64,000 bases of DNA from Phenylobacterium kunshanense (GCF_003254525.1 NZ_QFYS01000007.1:1-64000); one strand, 5' to 3'. Shown: positions 1 to 9,662, counted from the stretch's first letter. The notes: a model not told the origin generated them from the letters alone. A program made the numbers and translations.

Positions 1-77
<77 letters not shown>

Positions 78-85
78 AGCCACAT

Positions 86-114
86 CGGCCCCCGCCCCCA
101 AGCGGGGGCCGTTT
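86..114 (+). terminator. hairpin after tRNA-fMet
   Basis: A perfect 10-bp stem (86-95 with 102-111, CGGCCCCCGC/GCGGGGGCCG) with a 6-base loop follows the tRNA by eight bases and runs into TTT. The T-run is short, so termination efficiency is uncertain. Confidence 0.7.
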
Positions 115-181
115 GCGTATCCGGAGACCGGGCGGGCGCCGGGGGTTGGCCCGTTCGATCCAAGGCGTTACTCCTGTCGTC

Positions 182-745
182 ATGTCCCGGATCGCTCTCG
201 CCCTCTCGAGCCTCATCGGTCTGGCCGCGGTCGCGGCGGCTGGGACGGCGGCTGCGAGGACCTACTATGTCATCCAGTCGGGCGCGGACTCCTGGACGGT
301 GATGGATCCCGAGGGGGTCGAGCGCGTGGGCGATGGCGCTGTGCGTCGCGCCTGGGCCGTCCGGGTCCAGCGCAACATCCTGAGCGGTAGCCCGCCGGAG
401 CCAGGGTATGTCCGAACCCTGACCGAGTACGATTGCGCGGCCCAACGGACGCGGTGGCGCGAGTTTTCGGCCTTCTCCCGCTCGGGAAAACTGCTGGTCA
501 GCAAGGTCAATCCGAACCCCGAATGGGGCCCTGCGGGCGAGTCCTCCGACATCTATGCCGGCTACCGCGTGATCTGCGAGGGCGTGGGCGGCGGCTCGGT
601 CGTGGCGGCGGAAAGCGTGGCGAAGATCGTGATCGGCCTGATGGGTTCCTGGGATCCGCCTCCCGCCGCGCTGGCGCCAGCGCCGGCCGCCAAACCCTCC
701 GTGAAGCCGGGGCCCGCTAAGCCGTCCGCGAGGCCTGCCCAGTAA
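182..745 (+). CDS. secreted hypothetical protein, possible surface-adhesin E-like
   Basis: A 187-residue protein with a clear signal peptide: basic start MSR, then a hydrophobic Ala/Leu run ending near an AAAR cleavage site. The mature part has one Cys pair (a YDCAA and a VICEG segment) and a pattern of Tyr/Trp-rich strands resembling the short periplasmic surface-adhesin protein E family. The last 40 residues are Pro/Ala/Lys-rich and probably disordered. I chose ATG 182 rather than the earlier in-frame start at 113 because it places the signal peptide at the N terminus. Stand-alone gene; function is not established. Confidence 0.7.
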   Translation: MSRIALALSSLIGLAAVAAAGTAAARTYYVIQSGADSWTVMDPEGVERVGDGAVRRAWAVRVQRNILSGSPPEPGYVRTLTEYDCAAQRTRWREFSAFSRSGKLLVSKVNPNPEWGPAGESSDIYAGYRVICEGVGGGSVVAAESVAKIVIGLMGSWDPPPAALAPAPAAKPSVKPGPAKPSARPAQ

Positions 746-749
746 CGGA

Positions 750-782
750 ACGACCCGCCGAAGCGCGGCTCCGACGGGTCGT
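750..782 (+). terminator. possible hairpin terminator
   Basis: An 8-bp inverted repeat, ACGACCCG (750-757) and CGGGTCGT (775-782), starts five bases after the stop codon of the secreted protein and lies before the convergent P450 gene. There is no T-run, so this is only a possible bidirectional terminator. Confidence 0.4.
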
Positions 783-832
783 CCCTATGGTGTGATGCGG
801 CGGGGCCGGATGATCGGCCCCACTTCTCGTCG

Positions 833-2113
833 TCAGGTCCGGGTGGGGATGACCACCGGCAGGTGCTCGTAGCCCTTGACGAAGGACGACAGGACCCGGC
901 GCGGTGGGCCGACGACTTCGATCCGCGGGAAGCGCCGAAGGATCTCTTCCCAGATGATCTTGAGCTGCAGCTCGGCCAGGCGATTACCCACGCAGCGGTG
1001 GATGCCAAAGCCGAATGACAGGTGCTGGCGCACGCGGGGCCGCTCGATCCAGTAGTCGTTCGGCCGCTCGATGACGTCTTCGTCGCGATTGCCCGAAACG
1101 TACCACATGGCGACCTTGTCGCCCTTCTTGATGGTCTTGCCGCCGAGGTCGAAGTCCTGCTTGGCCGTCCGGCGCATGTAGGCCAGCGGCGTCTGCCAGC
1201 GGATGGTCTCCGAAACCATGTTGGGGATCATGCCGGGATCGGCGCGGAGGATGCGCTCCTGGTCGGGGTTCTGGCTCAGAGCCAGGATCGAGCCGGAGAT
1301 CGTGTTCCGCGTCGTGTCGTTGCCGCCGACGATCAGCAGGATCAGGTTCCCCAGGTATTCCATGCGGTCCATGTTCTTGGTGGACTCGCCATGGGCCAGC
1401 ATGGAGATCAGGTCGGGACGCGGCGGGGCGTTCACGCGCTCGTTCCAGAGCCGCATGAAGTAGTCCACGCATTCGAACAGTTCGGCGCGCCGCTCCTGTT
1501 CAGCGACCTCCGGGTCGTTCGAGCTGAAGATGCCGGATTCCGGACCAGCCGTGGCGACGTCGGACCAGCGCGTCAGCTTGCGCCGGTCTTCCCACGGGAA
1601 GTCGAACAGAGTGGCGAGCGTCATCGTCGTGAGCTCGATCGACACCTTGTCCACCCAGTCGAACTCCTCGCCGATCGGCAGGTCGTCGAGGATCTTGGCG
1701 GCGCGCTCGCGGATGATCGGTTCAAGGTGCGCCAGGTGGTGCGGCGACACGATGGGCTGCACCGTCTTGCGCTGGATGTCGTGCTTCGGCGGGTCCATGG
1801 CGATGAACATCGGCAGGGTGAAGTCTTCCGCCGGATCGGGCAGCACGATGATCGGCTCGGACGAGAACACCTCGTGGTTCGTGTCCACGGCCATGATGTC
1901 GTTGTACTTCGTCACCGACCAGTAGGCGCCCACGTCCGGCCAGCCGGAATCGGCGGTGTAGTGGACGGGGTCTTCCTTCCGCAGCCGCTCGAAGTAGGGC
2001 CACATGGTGTCGCTGCGGAACAGCTCCGGATCGGCCGGGTTGATCTGCTCCAGCGGCATTGAATAGGCCGTCTCGCGGGCCTGGCGGTGCAGATCGAGAG
2101 CCGCGTCGTCCAT
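833..2113 (-). CDS. cytochrome P450, CYP153-type alkane/fatty-acid terminal hydroxylase
   Basis: A soluble class I P450 of 426 residues. Visible landmarks are the I-helix oxygen-activation segment GGNDTT (263-268), the ExxR pair (E302, R305) and the heme loop FGFGIHRCVG with the cysteine ligand at 374. The stretch around GGNDTTRN, the IRWQTPL run after it and the conserved WYVSGNRDE segment are what I associate with CYP153, whose members hydroxylate the terminal carbon of medium-chain alkanes, alicyclics or fatty acids with electrons from a ferredoxin and reductase. Neither redox partner is adjacent, so partners must be encoded elsewhere. Divergent from an Old Yellow Enzyme gene, with palindromes between them that probably act as operators. 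Subfamily is inferred from memory of the motifs. Confidence 0.9.
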   Translation of the reverse strand: MDDAALDLHRQARETAYSMPLEQINPADPELFRSDTMWPYFERLRKEDPVHYTADSGWPDVGAYWSVTKYNDIMAVDTNHEVFSSEPIIVLPDPAEDFTLPMFIAMDPPKHDIQRKTVQPIVSPHHLAHLEPIIRERAAKILDDLPIGEEFDWVDKVSIELTTMTLATLFDFPWEDRRKLTRWSDVATAGPESGIFSSNDPEVAEQERRAELFECVDYFMRLWNERVNAPPRPDLISMLAHGESTKNMDRMEYLGNLILLIVGGNDTTRNTISGSILALSQNPDQERILRADPGMIPNMVSETIRWQTPLAYMRRTAKQDFDLGGKTIKKGDKVAMWYVSGNRDEDVIERPNDYWIERPRVRQHLSFGFGIHRCVGNRLAELQLKIIWEEILRRFPRIEVVGPPRRVLSSFVKGYEHLPVVIPTRT

Positions 2114-2203
2114 TGCTCGTCCTCCTGGGGGCGCGGGTCTTCAAACGCCCGCGTTACGTCATCTTGAACGATGGAGCCGTGCTGCCCGTAAGTCAACGAA
2201 AGA

Positions 2204-2242
2204 TGACGCGGGCGTCACTTTGGTGACGCAGGTGTTGCGTCG
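2204..2242. promoter_or_regulatory. tandem palindromic operator between P450 and OYE genes
   Basis: TGACGC-GG-GCGTCA (2204-2217) is a perfect inverted repeat. It overlaps a second one, GCGTCAC-TTTG-GTGACGC (2212-2229), and a fourth, imperfect half-site GCGTCG lies at 2237-2242. The array lies 91 bp upstream of the P450 start and about 93 bp upstream of the flavoprotein start, in the shared divergent promoter region. The same 14-bp architecture recurs at 22744-22757, and a shorter-spaced relative lies at 4641-4655. A dimeric repressor or activator is the likely ligand; none is adjacent. Confidence 0.6.
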
Positions 2243-2334
2243 CAGAGACGCGATAGGGGGCCGCAGCATTTCTGCATGGCGTATCCGGCCGCGCTCGCTA
2301 AACAGATGTTTGAAACGCGCTCCCGGGGAAACGC

Positions 2335-3435
<1,101 letters not shown>

Positions 3436-3486
3436 GCGCTCTCGCCTCCTTCCTCGCCGCCGGGAAAGGGGGGGGAGGCTGTCCGC

Positions 3487-3648
3487 TCAGTCGCCGCCCC
3501 CATCCCCGCCGCCGTCGCCCCCGTCGTCGTAGGAGCCGCTGCTCTCATCATAGCCATCGCTGCGGCGGCGCCGTCTTGAGCGCGCGTGAAGGATGGTCGC
3601 GACCACCACGGCGAAGATGAGAACGGCGCCCAGGACGTCGGCGACCAT
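3487..3648 (-). CDS. small single-pass membrane protein with Asp/Gly tail
   Basis: A 53-residue frame from ATG at 3648 to TGA at 3487. The first 20 residues form one hydrophobic helix (VLGAVLIFAVVVATIL), followed by a strongly basic stretch ARSRRRRR, then a Ser/Tyr/Asp linker and a tail made only of Asp and Gly. The positive patch after the helix predicts an N-out, C-in orientation, which would put the acidic tail in the cytoplasm. The start lies eight bases downstream of the SMP-30 stop codon, so the two are probably co-transcribed. I do not recognise the family. Its length and lack of homology clues keep confidence moderate. Confidence 0.6.
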   Translation of the reverse strand: MVADVLGAVLIFAVVVATILHARSRRRRRSDGYDESSGSYDDGGDGGGDGGGD

Positions 3649-3655
3649 CGTCGGC

Positions 3656-4567
3656 TCAGGCGTTGAAGTTCAGCTTCAGGCCTGGCCGCGGCCACCTGGC
3701 CCGGTAGAGCTTTCCGGTCGACGAGGCGGTGATCCAGGCTGTCCGCATGTCGCCGCCGCCGAAGCAGATGTTGGTCACGACCAAATCCGGGACCGGATAG
3801 TGCTCGGTGCTGCCGCTGGGGTCGAAGGCGGTGATGCCGCCGTTGATGATCGTCGCCACGCAGACCTTGCCCGAGGCCTCGACGGCCAGGCTGTCGAGCA
3901 GCTGGTAGCCCGGCAGGTTGCAGATCACCCGCCCCGGCGCGAACCCCGGGTTCGGGGCCAGGACGCCGGTTTCGGCCACGTCGAACGCCCATAGCCGGCC
4001 GAGCTGGGTGTCGGCCACGTAGACCACCTTCTCGTCGGGCGAGAGGCCCACGCCGTTCGGTGAGATCAGGTGTCCGCGCTGCTGGCTGATGTGGCTGCCG
4101 TCGGCCTTGGCGTAGTAGACCGCGCCGTTCTTGCGGCCGTCCGGCGTCGAACAACCGTGGTCGGTGAACCAGAACCCGCCCGACTTGTCGAAGACCAGAT
4201 CGTTGGGGCCCACCAGCTTCTTGCCGTCACAGGCGTCGTACACCGTCTCCAGCTTGCCGGACTGCAGGTCGTAGCGCTGGATATAGCCGCCGGTGTGGCT
4301 GGGCGGGGTCGGCCCCGGGATCGTCAGGCCGCCATTGTCCAGCCACTCGAACGAACCGCCGTTGTTGGTGATCCAGATGGCGCCGTCCGGGCCGATGGCC
4401 GCGCCGTTCGGCCCGCCGCCAGTCTCCACCACCAGCTCCTTCGTCCCGTCGGGCTTCACTCGCGTCAGCCGTCGTCCTTTGATCTCGGTCAGGATCACCG
4501 AGCCGTCGGCCATGGCGATGGGCCCCTCCGGAAACTCCAGGCCCTCGCAGACCAGTTCGATGTCCAT
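3656..4567 (-). CDS. SMP-30/gluconolactonase/LRE family hydrolase
   Basis: A 303-residue six-bladed beta-propeller of the SMP-30 family. The N-terminal blade carries EFPEGP (residues 11-16) whose Glu is a metal ligand. Further blades show the repeated ligand segments GPNGAAIGPDGAIWITNN, GPNDLVFDKSGGFWFTDHG and SPNGVGLSPDEKVVYVAD. These fit the Glu/Asn/Asp divalent-metal site of lactonases and organophosphatases. No signal peptide is visible, so it should be cytoplasmic. It is divergent from a TonB receptor, with a palindrome at 4641-4655 between them. Likely role is hydrolysis of a lactone intermediate; the substrate is unknown. Confidence 0.9.
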   Translation of the reverse strand: MDIELVCEGLEFPEGPIAMADGSVILTEIKGRRLTRVKPDGTKELVVETGGGPNGAAIGPDGAIWITNNGGSFEWLDNGGLTIPGPTPPSHTGGYIQRYDLQSGKLETVYDACDGKKLVGPNDLVFDKSGGFWFTDHGCSTPDGRKNGAVYYAKADGSHISQQRGHLISPNGVGLSPDEKVVYVADTQLGRLWAFDVAETGVLAPNPGFAPGRVICNLPGYQLLDSLAVEASGKVCVATIINGGITAFDPSGSTEHYPVPDLVVTNICFGGGDMRTAWITASSTGKLYRARWPRPGLKLNFNA

Positions 4568-4897
4568 GCCGTTCCTCCTTGTTCGTTTACGCTGACTATA
4601 GCGTCCGCGGGGGGCGCCGAGGGAAGGGGGAACGGAGCTCTTGACGCAACGTCAATCACGCCGCATCTGGCGAAGAAATCGCTGTGACGCTGCGTAAGGT
4701 AATGTGGCGGAGCGGCTTCAAACAACTGTTCGAATACTTCACCCTGTCACTTCCGATAGCTTGTCAGAACTGTCACGCGACCTCACCTATCGCGCCGGCG
4801 GCGTCATGAGTCGTGCCGCCAGATCATGAAAGCGTGCGGGCGCAGTGCCCGTCGCAACGAGGCCGCTCTCCCAATCGGCGGCCCTGGGGAGGTTCAT
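4568..4897. promoter_or_regulatory. divergent control region, SMP-30 gene / TonB receptor
   Basis: About 330 bases with no convincing gene. It holds the perfect palindrome TTGACG-CAA-CGTCAA (4641-4655), a related imperfect copy TGACGCTGCGTAA (4685-4697), and two direct repeats CTGTCAC (4744-4750 and 4770-4776) that flank a TTGTCAG. The first palindrome is 74 bp upstream of the SMP-30 start. It shares half-sites with the operator at 2204 but has three rather than four central bases. No sigma-70 pair stands out. Confidence 0.5.
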
Positions 4898-7342
4898 ATG
4901 AGTCAAGTTCGCCGCGGCCGCGGCCGTCTGGTGCTGTCGGTTTCCGCCATCGCCCTCATGTCCGGGACTGCCGCCTTGGCGCAGACGCCGCCGCCGGCGT
5001 CCGAGGAGCCGGCGATGGTCGACGCCATCATCGTCACCGCTCAGCGCCGCGCGGAAAGCGCCAATGACGTCGCCATGGGGATCCAGGCGGTGCGCGGCGA
5101 GGTGCTCGAGCAGCTCCACGTCACCGACACCAAGGACCTTTCGGCCTTCGCGCCCAGCTTCACGGTCTCTCAGAGCTATCAGGGCGTGCCGACCTACACG
5201 CTGCGCGGCATCGGCTTCAACACCATCAACCTGTCGGCGACCTCGACCGTCGGCACCTATGTGGACGAGGTCGCCTACGCCTATCCGTTCATGATGACCG
5301 GCCCGATCTTCGATCTGGAGCGGGTCGAGGTGCTGAAGGGCCCGCAGGGCACCCTCTACGGCCGCAACACCACCGCGGGCCTCGTGGACTTCGTCACCAA
5401 CAAGCCGACCGAGGAGTTCTCGGCCCGTGTCACCGCCGAGGCCGGCAACTACAAGACCTACAACCTCGAGGGGGTCATCAACGGCCAGATCGCGCCCAAC
5501 CTCCTGGGCCGCTTCGCCTTCCGCGCGGAGAACAGCGACAAGGGCTGGCAGATCTCCAACACCCGTGGCGAACGCCAGGGCGAGGTCGACCGCTGGGGCG
5601 TCCGCGGCTCCCTGGCCTTCACGCCCAACGACCGCCTCGCGGTCGACGCCTCGGTCAGCTACTGGAAGAACCAGTCCGACACCGTTTCTGCCCAGGGCAT
5701 CGGCTTCACGCCGGCGACGGCCAACAGCCCGTTCCTGGCTCCCGGCCTGAAGGACTACATCGCGGGCAACCTGCCCACCAAGGCGAGCCAGGCCGACTGG
5801 GCGCCGCGCGCCGCCCGCAGCGCCGATATCGGCATCGGCGCCGGCCTCGCCGGCCCGCTCCGCGAGGACAATGAGTTCGTCGGCATCAAGCTGCGCGTCG
5901 CCTACGACATCAATGACGACATGCGCATCGTCTCGCTGACGGGCTTCCAGGACCTGAAGCGCCGCGCGCTCTTCGACTGGAGCGGCGCGCCCTACGAAAT
6001 CCTGCTGCAGAACGCCCGCGGCGACATCGAGTCGATCTCGGAAGAACTGCGGATCGAGGGTAGCACGGACCGGGCGAACTGGCTGGTGGGCGGCTACATC
6101 GCCCGCGACGAGATCATCGACGCCAACCGCACGCTGCTCGGCCAGAACTCCAATGTCGGGCTGATCCGCTTCTTCGGCTCGACCCTGCTGGCGACGCCGT
6201 TCAACAGCGCCGGCTACACGGCGGCCCAGATGGCGCAGTCGTTCCGCACCTACGTCGATCGCGGCGACATCGAGACCAAGACCTGGAGCCTCTTCGCCAA
6301 CGCCGACTACGAGATCACCGAGACCCTGAAGATCACCGGCGGCATCCGCTACACCGAGGACAAGCAGGACTACAACGGCTGCTCGCGCGACTTCAACGGC
6401 AGCATGCTGCCGAACGTGAACGTCGTGAACCGGGCGCTGTTCTTCCAGACCTACGGCGCGGCCGTCGCGCCGATCGCCGCCAACCAGTGCAACACGTTCA
6501 ACCCGGCGACGCTCGCCTTCGGTCCGGTCATTTCGCAGCTGGACGAGAACAACGTCGCCTGGCGCGTGGCCCTGGACTGGAAGCCGGCCGACAACGTGCT
6601 CGTGTTCGGCTCTGTCTCGCGCGGGGCCAAGGCGGGCGCCACGCCGATCAACGCCGCCAACATCTCGACCCAGAACGCCCCGGCCAAGCAGGAGATGCTG
6701 ACGGCCTACGAAGCGGGTGTGAAGGCCGGCCTGTTCGAGCGCCGCGTGCAGGTGAACGTCAGCGCCTTCTACTACGACTATGAGGACAAGCAGCTCAGCG
6801 TCTACTTCGCCGACCCGATCTACACCGCGCTCTCGCGGCTGCAGAACGTGCCGAAGGGCGAGGCCTACGGGGTCGATGGCGAAGTCACCTGGCGGGTCAC
6901 GCCGGAGTTCACCGTCATCGCCTCGGGCACCCTGCTGCACACCGAGGTGAAGGGCTATACCGGCATCAACTCGGCCGGCCAGCCGCAGGACTTCGACGGC
7001 GCGCCGTTCCTCTACAGCCCGAAGCGGTCGGGGGCGATCACGGCTCTCTACAACCGCGACCTGACGTCCGACCTGGGCCTGCAGGCGGCGGTCAACGCCC
7101 GCTGGCAGGACGACAGCCACGCCGACCTCGAGGGCGATCCGCGGTTCGTGATCAAGGACTACGGCCTGGTGAACGCCAGCCTCGGTGTCCACGCGCTGGA
7201 CGATCGCTGGAGCGCCCAGCTCTGGGTCCGCAACCTGACGAACACCTACTATTGGACCGCGGTCAGCTCGAACGCGAACGTGGTCGTGCGCTTCCCGGGG
7301 CAGCCCCGCACCTACGGGGCTTCTCTCACCTTCGCCTTCTAA
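4898..7342 (+). CDS. TonB-dependent outer-membrane receptor
   Basis: An 814-residue receptor. A signal peptide ends near ALAQ, followed by a TonB-box-like DAIIVTAQRR. The plug domain holds VEVLKGPQGTLYGRNTTAG, and the protein ends in a beta-barrel closing with ASLTFAF, the aromatic C-terminal signature of outer-membrane proteins. I chose ATG 4898, preceded by GGGGAGG, over an in-frame ATG at 4826 that would bury the signal peptide. The IIVTAQRR start and long surface loops are typical of the large Caulobacterales/Sphingomonadales receptor set for complex organic substrates rather than siderophores. It is divergent from the SMP-30 gene and may import the compound that hydrolase acts on. Confidence 0.93.
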   Translation: MSQVRRGRGRLVLSVSAIALMSGTAALAQTPPPASEEPAMVDAIIVTAQRRAESANDVAMGIQAVRGEVLEQLHVTDTKDLSAFAPSFTVSQSYQGVPTYTLRGIGFNTINLSATSTVGTYVDEVAYAYPFMMTGPIFDLERVEVLKGPQGTLYGRNTTAGLVDFVTNKPTEEFSARVTAEAGNYKTYNLEGVINGQIAPNLLGRFAFRAENSDKGWQISNTRGERQGEVDRWGVRGSLAFTPNDRLAVDASVSYWKNQSDTVSAQGIGFTPATANSPFLAPGLKDYIAGNLPTKASQADWAPRAARSADIGIGAGLAGPLREDNEFVGIKLRVAYDINDDMRIVSLTGFQDLKRRALFDWSGAPYEILLQNARGDIESISEELRIEGSTDRANWLVGGYIARDEIIDANRTLLGQNSNVGLIRFFGSTLLATPFNSAGYTAAQMAQSFRTYVDRGDIETKTWSLFANADYEITETLKITGGIRYTEDKQDYNGCSRDFNGSMLPNVNVVNRALFFQTYGAAVAPIAANQCNTFNPATLAFGPVISQLDENNVAWRVALDWKPADNVLVFGSVSRGAKAGATPINAANISTQNAPAKQEMLTAYEAGVKAGLFERRVQVNVSAFYYDYEDKQLSVYFADPIYTALSRLQNVPKGEAYGVDGEVTWRVTPEFTVIASGTLLHTEVKGYTGINSAGQPQDFDGAPFLYSPKRSGAITALYNRDLTSDLGLQAAVNARWQDDSHADLEGDPRFVIKDYGLVNASLGVHALDDRWSAQLWVRNLTNTYYWTAVSSNANVVVRFPGQPRTYGASLTFAF

Positions 7343-7366
7343 GCGAGACAGGCGAGGTCTTCCCAC

Positions 7367-7398
7367 TGGCCCGGGGTTCGCCCCGGGCCATTTTTTTT
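7367..7398 (+). terminator. strong rho-independent terminator of the TonB receptor
   Basis: A 10-bp perfect stem (TGGCCCGGGG, 7367-7376, with CCCCGGGCCA, 7381-7390) closed by a stable TTCG tetraloop and followed by eight T. The last two T are also part of the stop codon of the convergent folA gene. Confidence 0.93.
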
Positions 7399-7915
7399 AT
7401 CGGCGGTCCAGGACGCGGACCGTGAACGGATACTGGTCCACCTCCGAGGCCTCGTGGCGCTCGGCGCGCACCTCGACCCATTCGCGCTCGTCGATGGGCG
7501 AGAGGACCACGTCGCCCTCGATCTCGGCGTCCACCTCGGTCAGGTAGAGCCGCCGGGCCTTCTTCAGCGCCAGCTCGAACAGCGAGGCGCCGCCGATGAC
7601 GCACACCTCGCTGGCGCCGTCCTCCTCGGCCTGCTCGCGGGCGATGGCCACGGCTTCCGAGAAGTCCTCGCAGACCAGCGCGCCCTGCGGCTCAAACGAG
7701 CCGTCGCGCGACAGCACGATGTTGGTGCGGCCCACCAGCGGCTTCTTGGGCAGGCTGTCCCAGGTCTTGCGGCCCATGATGACCGGCTTGCCCATGGTGA
7801 TGGCGCGGAAGATGGCGAGGTCGGTCTTCAGCCGCCAGGGCAGGGTCCCGTCCCTCCCGATGACGCCGTTGCGGGCGCGGGCGATGGGGCCCGCGGCGAG
7901 GATGACTCTGGACAT
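7397..7915 (-). CDS. folA: dihydrofolate reductase
   Basis: A 172-residue DHFR that reduces dihydrofolate to tetrahydrofolate with NADPH. Family marks are the N-terminal [21 protein letters not shown] loop with the Trp-Arg pair, the acidic substrate residue in LKTDLAIF, the NADPH segments [12 protein letters not shown] and VIGGASLFE, and the C-terminal [12 protein letters not shown]. It sits on the same strand as thyA and the MazG-like gene upstream, with one small secreted-protein gene between. ThyA produces the dihydrofolate that this enzyme recycles, so the cluster makes dTMP as a unit. Confidence 0.96.
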   Translation of the reverse strand: MSRVILAAGPIARARNGVIGRDGTLPWRLKTDLAIFRAITMGKPVIMGRKTWDSLPKKPLVGRTNIVLSRDGSFEPQGALVCEDFSEAVAIAREQAEEDGASEVCVIGGASLFELALKKARRLYLTEVDAEIEGDVVLSPIDEREWVEVRAERHEASEVDQYPFTVRVLDRR

Positions 7916-7948
7916 GGTCCGCTGTTTAGCGCGCCGCGGGCGCGGGCG

Positions 7949-8407
7949 TCAGTCCTTCCCGACCTCGGCGGCCAGCGCGGTCCACTTGGCCTCGTCGAGG
8001 AAGGCGGCGAACCGTTCGATCTCCTTGGTGGCCTGCGGATCCGACATGAGCTGGGCCGCGGCGCGCTCGCCCATGACTTGGAACGCCTCCCGGAGAGCGG
8101 CCGGCCCGTCGGTTCTGGCGGCGGTGACGTACTCGGCACGGCAGTCCTGCAGCACGAGCCGCTCGAACGTGGCCGCCATCGCCTTGTTGTAGGCGTCGCG
8201 CTGCTCGGGCGTGACCTTCGCCAGACCCTCCAGCGAGGGATTGGCCGACATCGCCAGGAACATCCAGCGCACCAGCGCCGCCTGGTCCTTGGGGCTGGCG
8301 TTGTCGACCAGGCATCGGCTCAGTTTCTCGGCGTCGGGCCCCGCGTTGGCGGCTACGGGACACAGCGCCGACAGCCCGACGGCGGCGGCGAACACTATAC
8401 GCTTCAT
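7949..8407 (-). CDS. secreted hypothetical protein
   Basis: A 152-residue protein with a signal peptide (MKRIVFAAAVGLSALCPVAANA). The mature part is alpha-helical and has two cysteines, in LSRCLVDN and LQDCRAEY, likely forming a disulfide in the periplasm. I do not recognise a named family. It lies between folA and the MazG-like gene on the same strand, 33 bp from folA and 62 bp from its other neighbour, so it may be read through from thyA. Confidence 0.75.
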   Translation of the reverse strand: MKRIVFAAAVGLSALCPVAANAGPDAEKLSRCLVDNASPKDQAALVRWMFLAMSANPSLEGLAKVTPEQRDAYNKAMAATFERLVLQDCRAEYVTAARTDGPAALREAFQVMGERAAAQLMSDPQATKEIERFAAFLDEAKWTALAAEVGKD

Positions 8408-8469
8408 GGAAAGATCCCCCTTCAGGCGCTCAACCTAGGCTGGCGAATACCTGGGGGAAAGCCTGGGCT

Positions 8470-8784
8470 TCAGCTCGCCGGTTCGAGCCAGGTCAGCCAC
8501 TTGCGCCGGACCGCCGCGTCCGGGTCGATGCCGAAGCGGCGGCAGTAGAGCAGCAGCATGCAGAGCACGTCCGCCGCCTCGTCGGCGCGGTCGTGCTCGG
8601 TGGCCTCGCCCCGGCCGCGGCTGGAGAGCCTTAGGTGCGCCTGGGCCAGTTCGCCCACCTCTTCCTGCAGCTTCAGCAGGAACCAGTCGTCGTCGCGGAC
8701 GATCCCGTACTTGCCCGCATAGATGTCCGAAATCTCGGCCGCGGACTCGGTGACTTCCCGGAGCGTGAGCGGCGGCTTCGGCAT
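8470..8784 (-). CDS. MazG-like NTP pyrophosphohydrolase
   Basis: A 104-residue all-alpha NTP pyrophosphatase. The two metal-binding helices are visible: LQEEVGELAQAHL near residue 40 and DEAADVLCMLLLY near residue 70, the paired EExxE / ExxD signature of the MazG/dUTPase-like superfamily. It is a single-domain protein, much shorter than full MazG. Its start is two bases past the thyA stop, so translation is probably coupled. A house-cleaning role on the nucleotide pool fits this position. Confidence 0.85.
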   Translation of the reverse strand: MPKPPLTLREVTESAAEISDIYAGKYGIVRDDDWFLLKLQEEVGELAQAHLRLSSRGRGEATEHDRADEAADVLCMLLLYCRRFGIDPDAAVRRKWLTWLEPAS

Positions 8785-8786
8785 CG

Positions 8787-9662
8787 CTAGATCGCGATCG
8801 GCGCGGGGATGGAGGGGTGCGCCTGGTACCCCTCGAGCTTGAAGTCCTCGTACTCGAACGCCAGCAGGTCGTCCTTGTCGGCCACCCGCAGGGTTGGGAA
8901 GGGCAGGGGCTCCCTGGAAAGCTGCAGCCGCGCCTGGTCGAGGTGGTTCAGGTAGAGGTGCGCATCGCCCAGGGTGTGGACGAACTCGCCGGGCTCATAG
9001 CCGGTCACCTTGGCCATCATCAGGGTCAGCAGGGCATAGCTGGCGATGTTGAACGGCACGCCCAGGAACACGTCGGCCGAGCGCTGGTAGAGCTGACAGG
9101 ACAGCTTTCCGTCAGCCACGAAGAACTGGAACAGGCAGTGGCAGGGCGGCAGGGCCATGTCGTCCACGTCGGCCGGGTTCCAGGCCGAGACGAGGTGGCG
9201 GCGGCTCTCGGGATTGGTCTTAAGGCTCTGCACCACGCCGGCGATCTGGTCGATCACGCGGCCGTCCGGCGCGGCCCACGAGCGCCATTGCTTGCCATAA
9301 ACGGGGCCCAGTTCGCCGGTCTCGTCCGCCCACTCGTCCCAGATGCTGACGCCGCGCTCCTGCAGCCAGCGAACATTGGTGTCGCCGCGCAGGAACCACA
9401 GCAGTTCGAGGATGATCGACTTACGATGCAGCTTCTTGGTGGTCAGCAGCGGGAAGCCCCTGGCCAGGTCGAACCGCATCTGCCGGCCGAAGACCCCCAG
9501 GGTGCCGGTGCCCGTGCGGTCGCCGCGCCGCGCGCCGTTTTCCAGGATGTCGGCCAGGAGGGTGAGATACTGACGCTCGGGGTGATCGGCGTCGGCCGTC
9601 AAATGGCCCGAAGACCATTCGTTTGCTGCCTCATGGTGAGCGAGTCGAGCGTGGGCGTTCAC
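8787..9662 (-). CDS. thyA: thymidylate synthase
   Basis: A 291-residue classical ThyA that methylates dUMP with methylene-tetrahydrofolate. The phosphate-binding [10 protein letters not shown] is at 48-57, and the catalytic cysteine is C174 in [11 protein letters not shown]. Folate and dUMP contacts appear in the C-terminal part ([12 protein letters not shown]) and the chain ends in IPAPIAI. The start is GTG 9662 with GGGGAT eight bases upstream. The first 26 residues are an extra extension, so a later TTG at 9602 is an alternative. First gene of a thyA / MazG-like / folA cluster. Confidence 0.96.
   Translation of the reverse strand: MNAHARLAHHEAANEWSSGHLTADADHPERQYLTLLADILENGARRGDRTGTGTLGVFGRQMRFDLARGFPLLTTKKLHRKSIILELLWFLRGDTNVRWLQERGVSIWDEWADETGELGPVYGKQWRSWAAPDGRVIDQIAGVVQSLKTNPESRRHLVSAWNPADVDDMALPPCHCLFQFFVADGKLSCQLYQRSADVFLGVPFNIASYALLTLMMAKVTGYEPGEFVHTLGDAHLYLNHLDQARLQLSREPLPFPTLRVADKDDLLAFEYEDFKLEGYQAHPSIPAPIAI

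Noticed and set aside
4787..7366. 859-residue open frame antisense to the TonB receptor
   Set aside because: Third-position GC bias makes long antisense frames; the composition (Gly, Arg, Val, Asp) is typical of shadows and no domain is visible.
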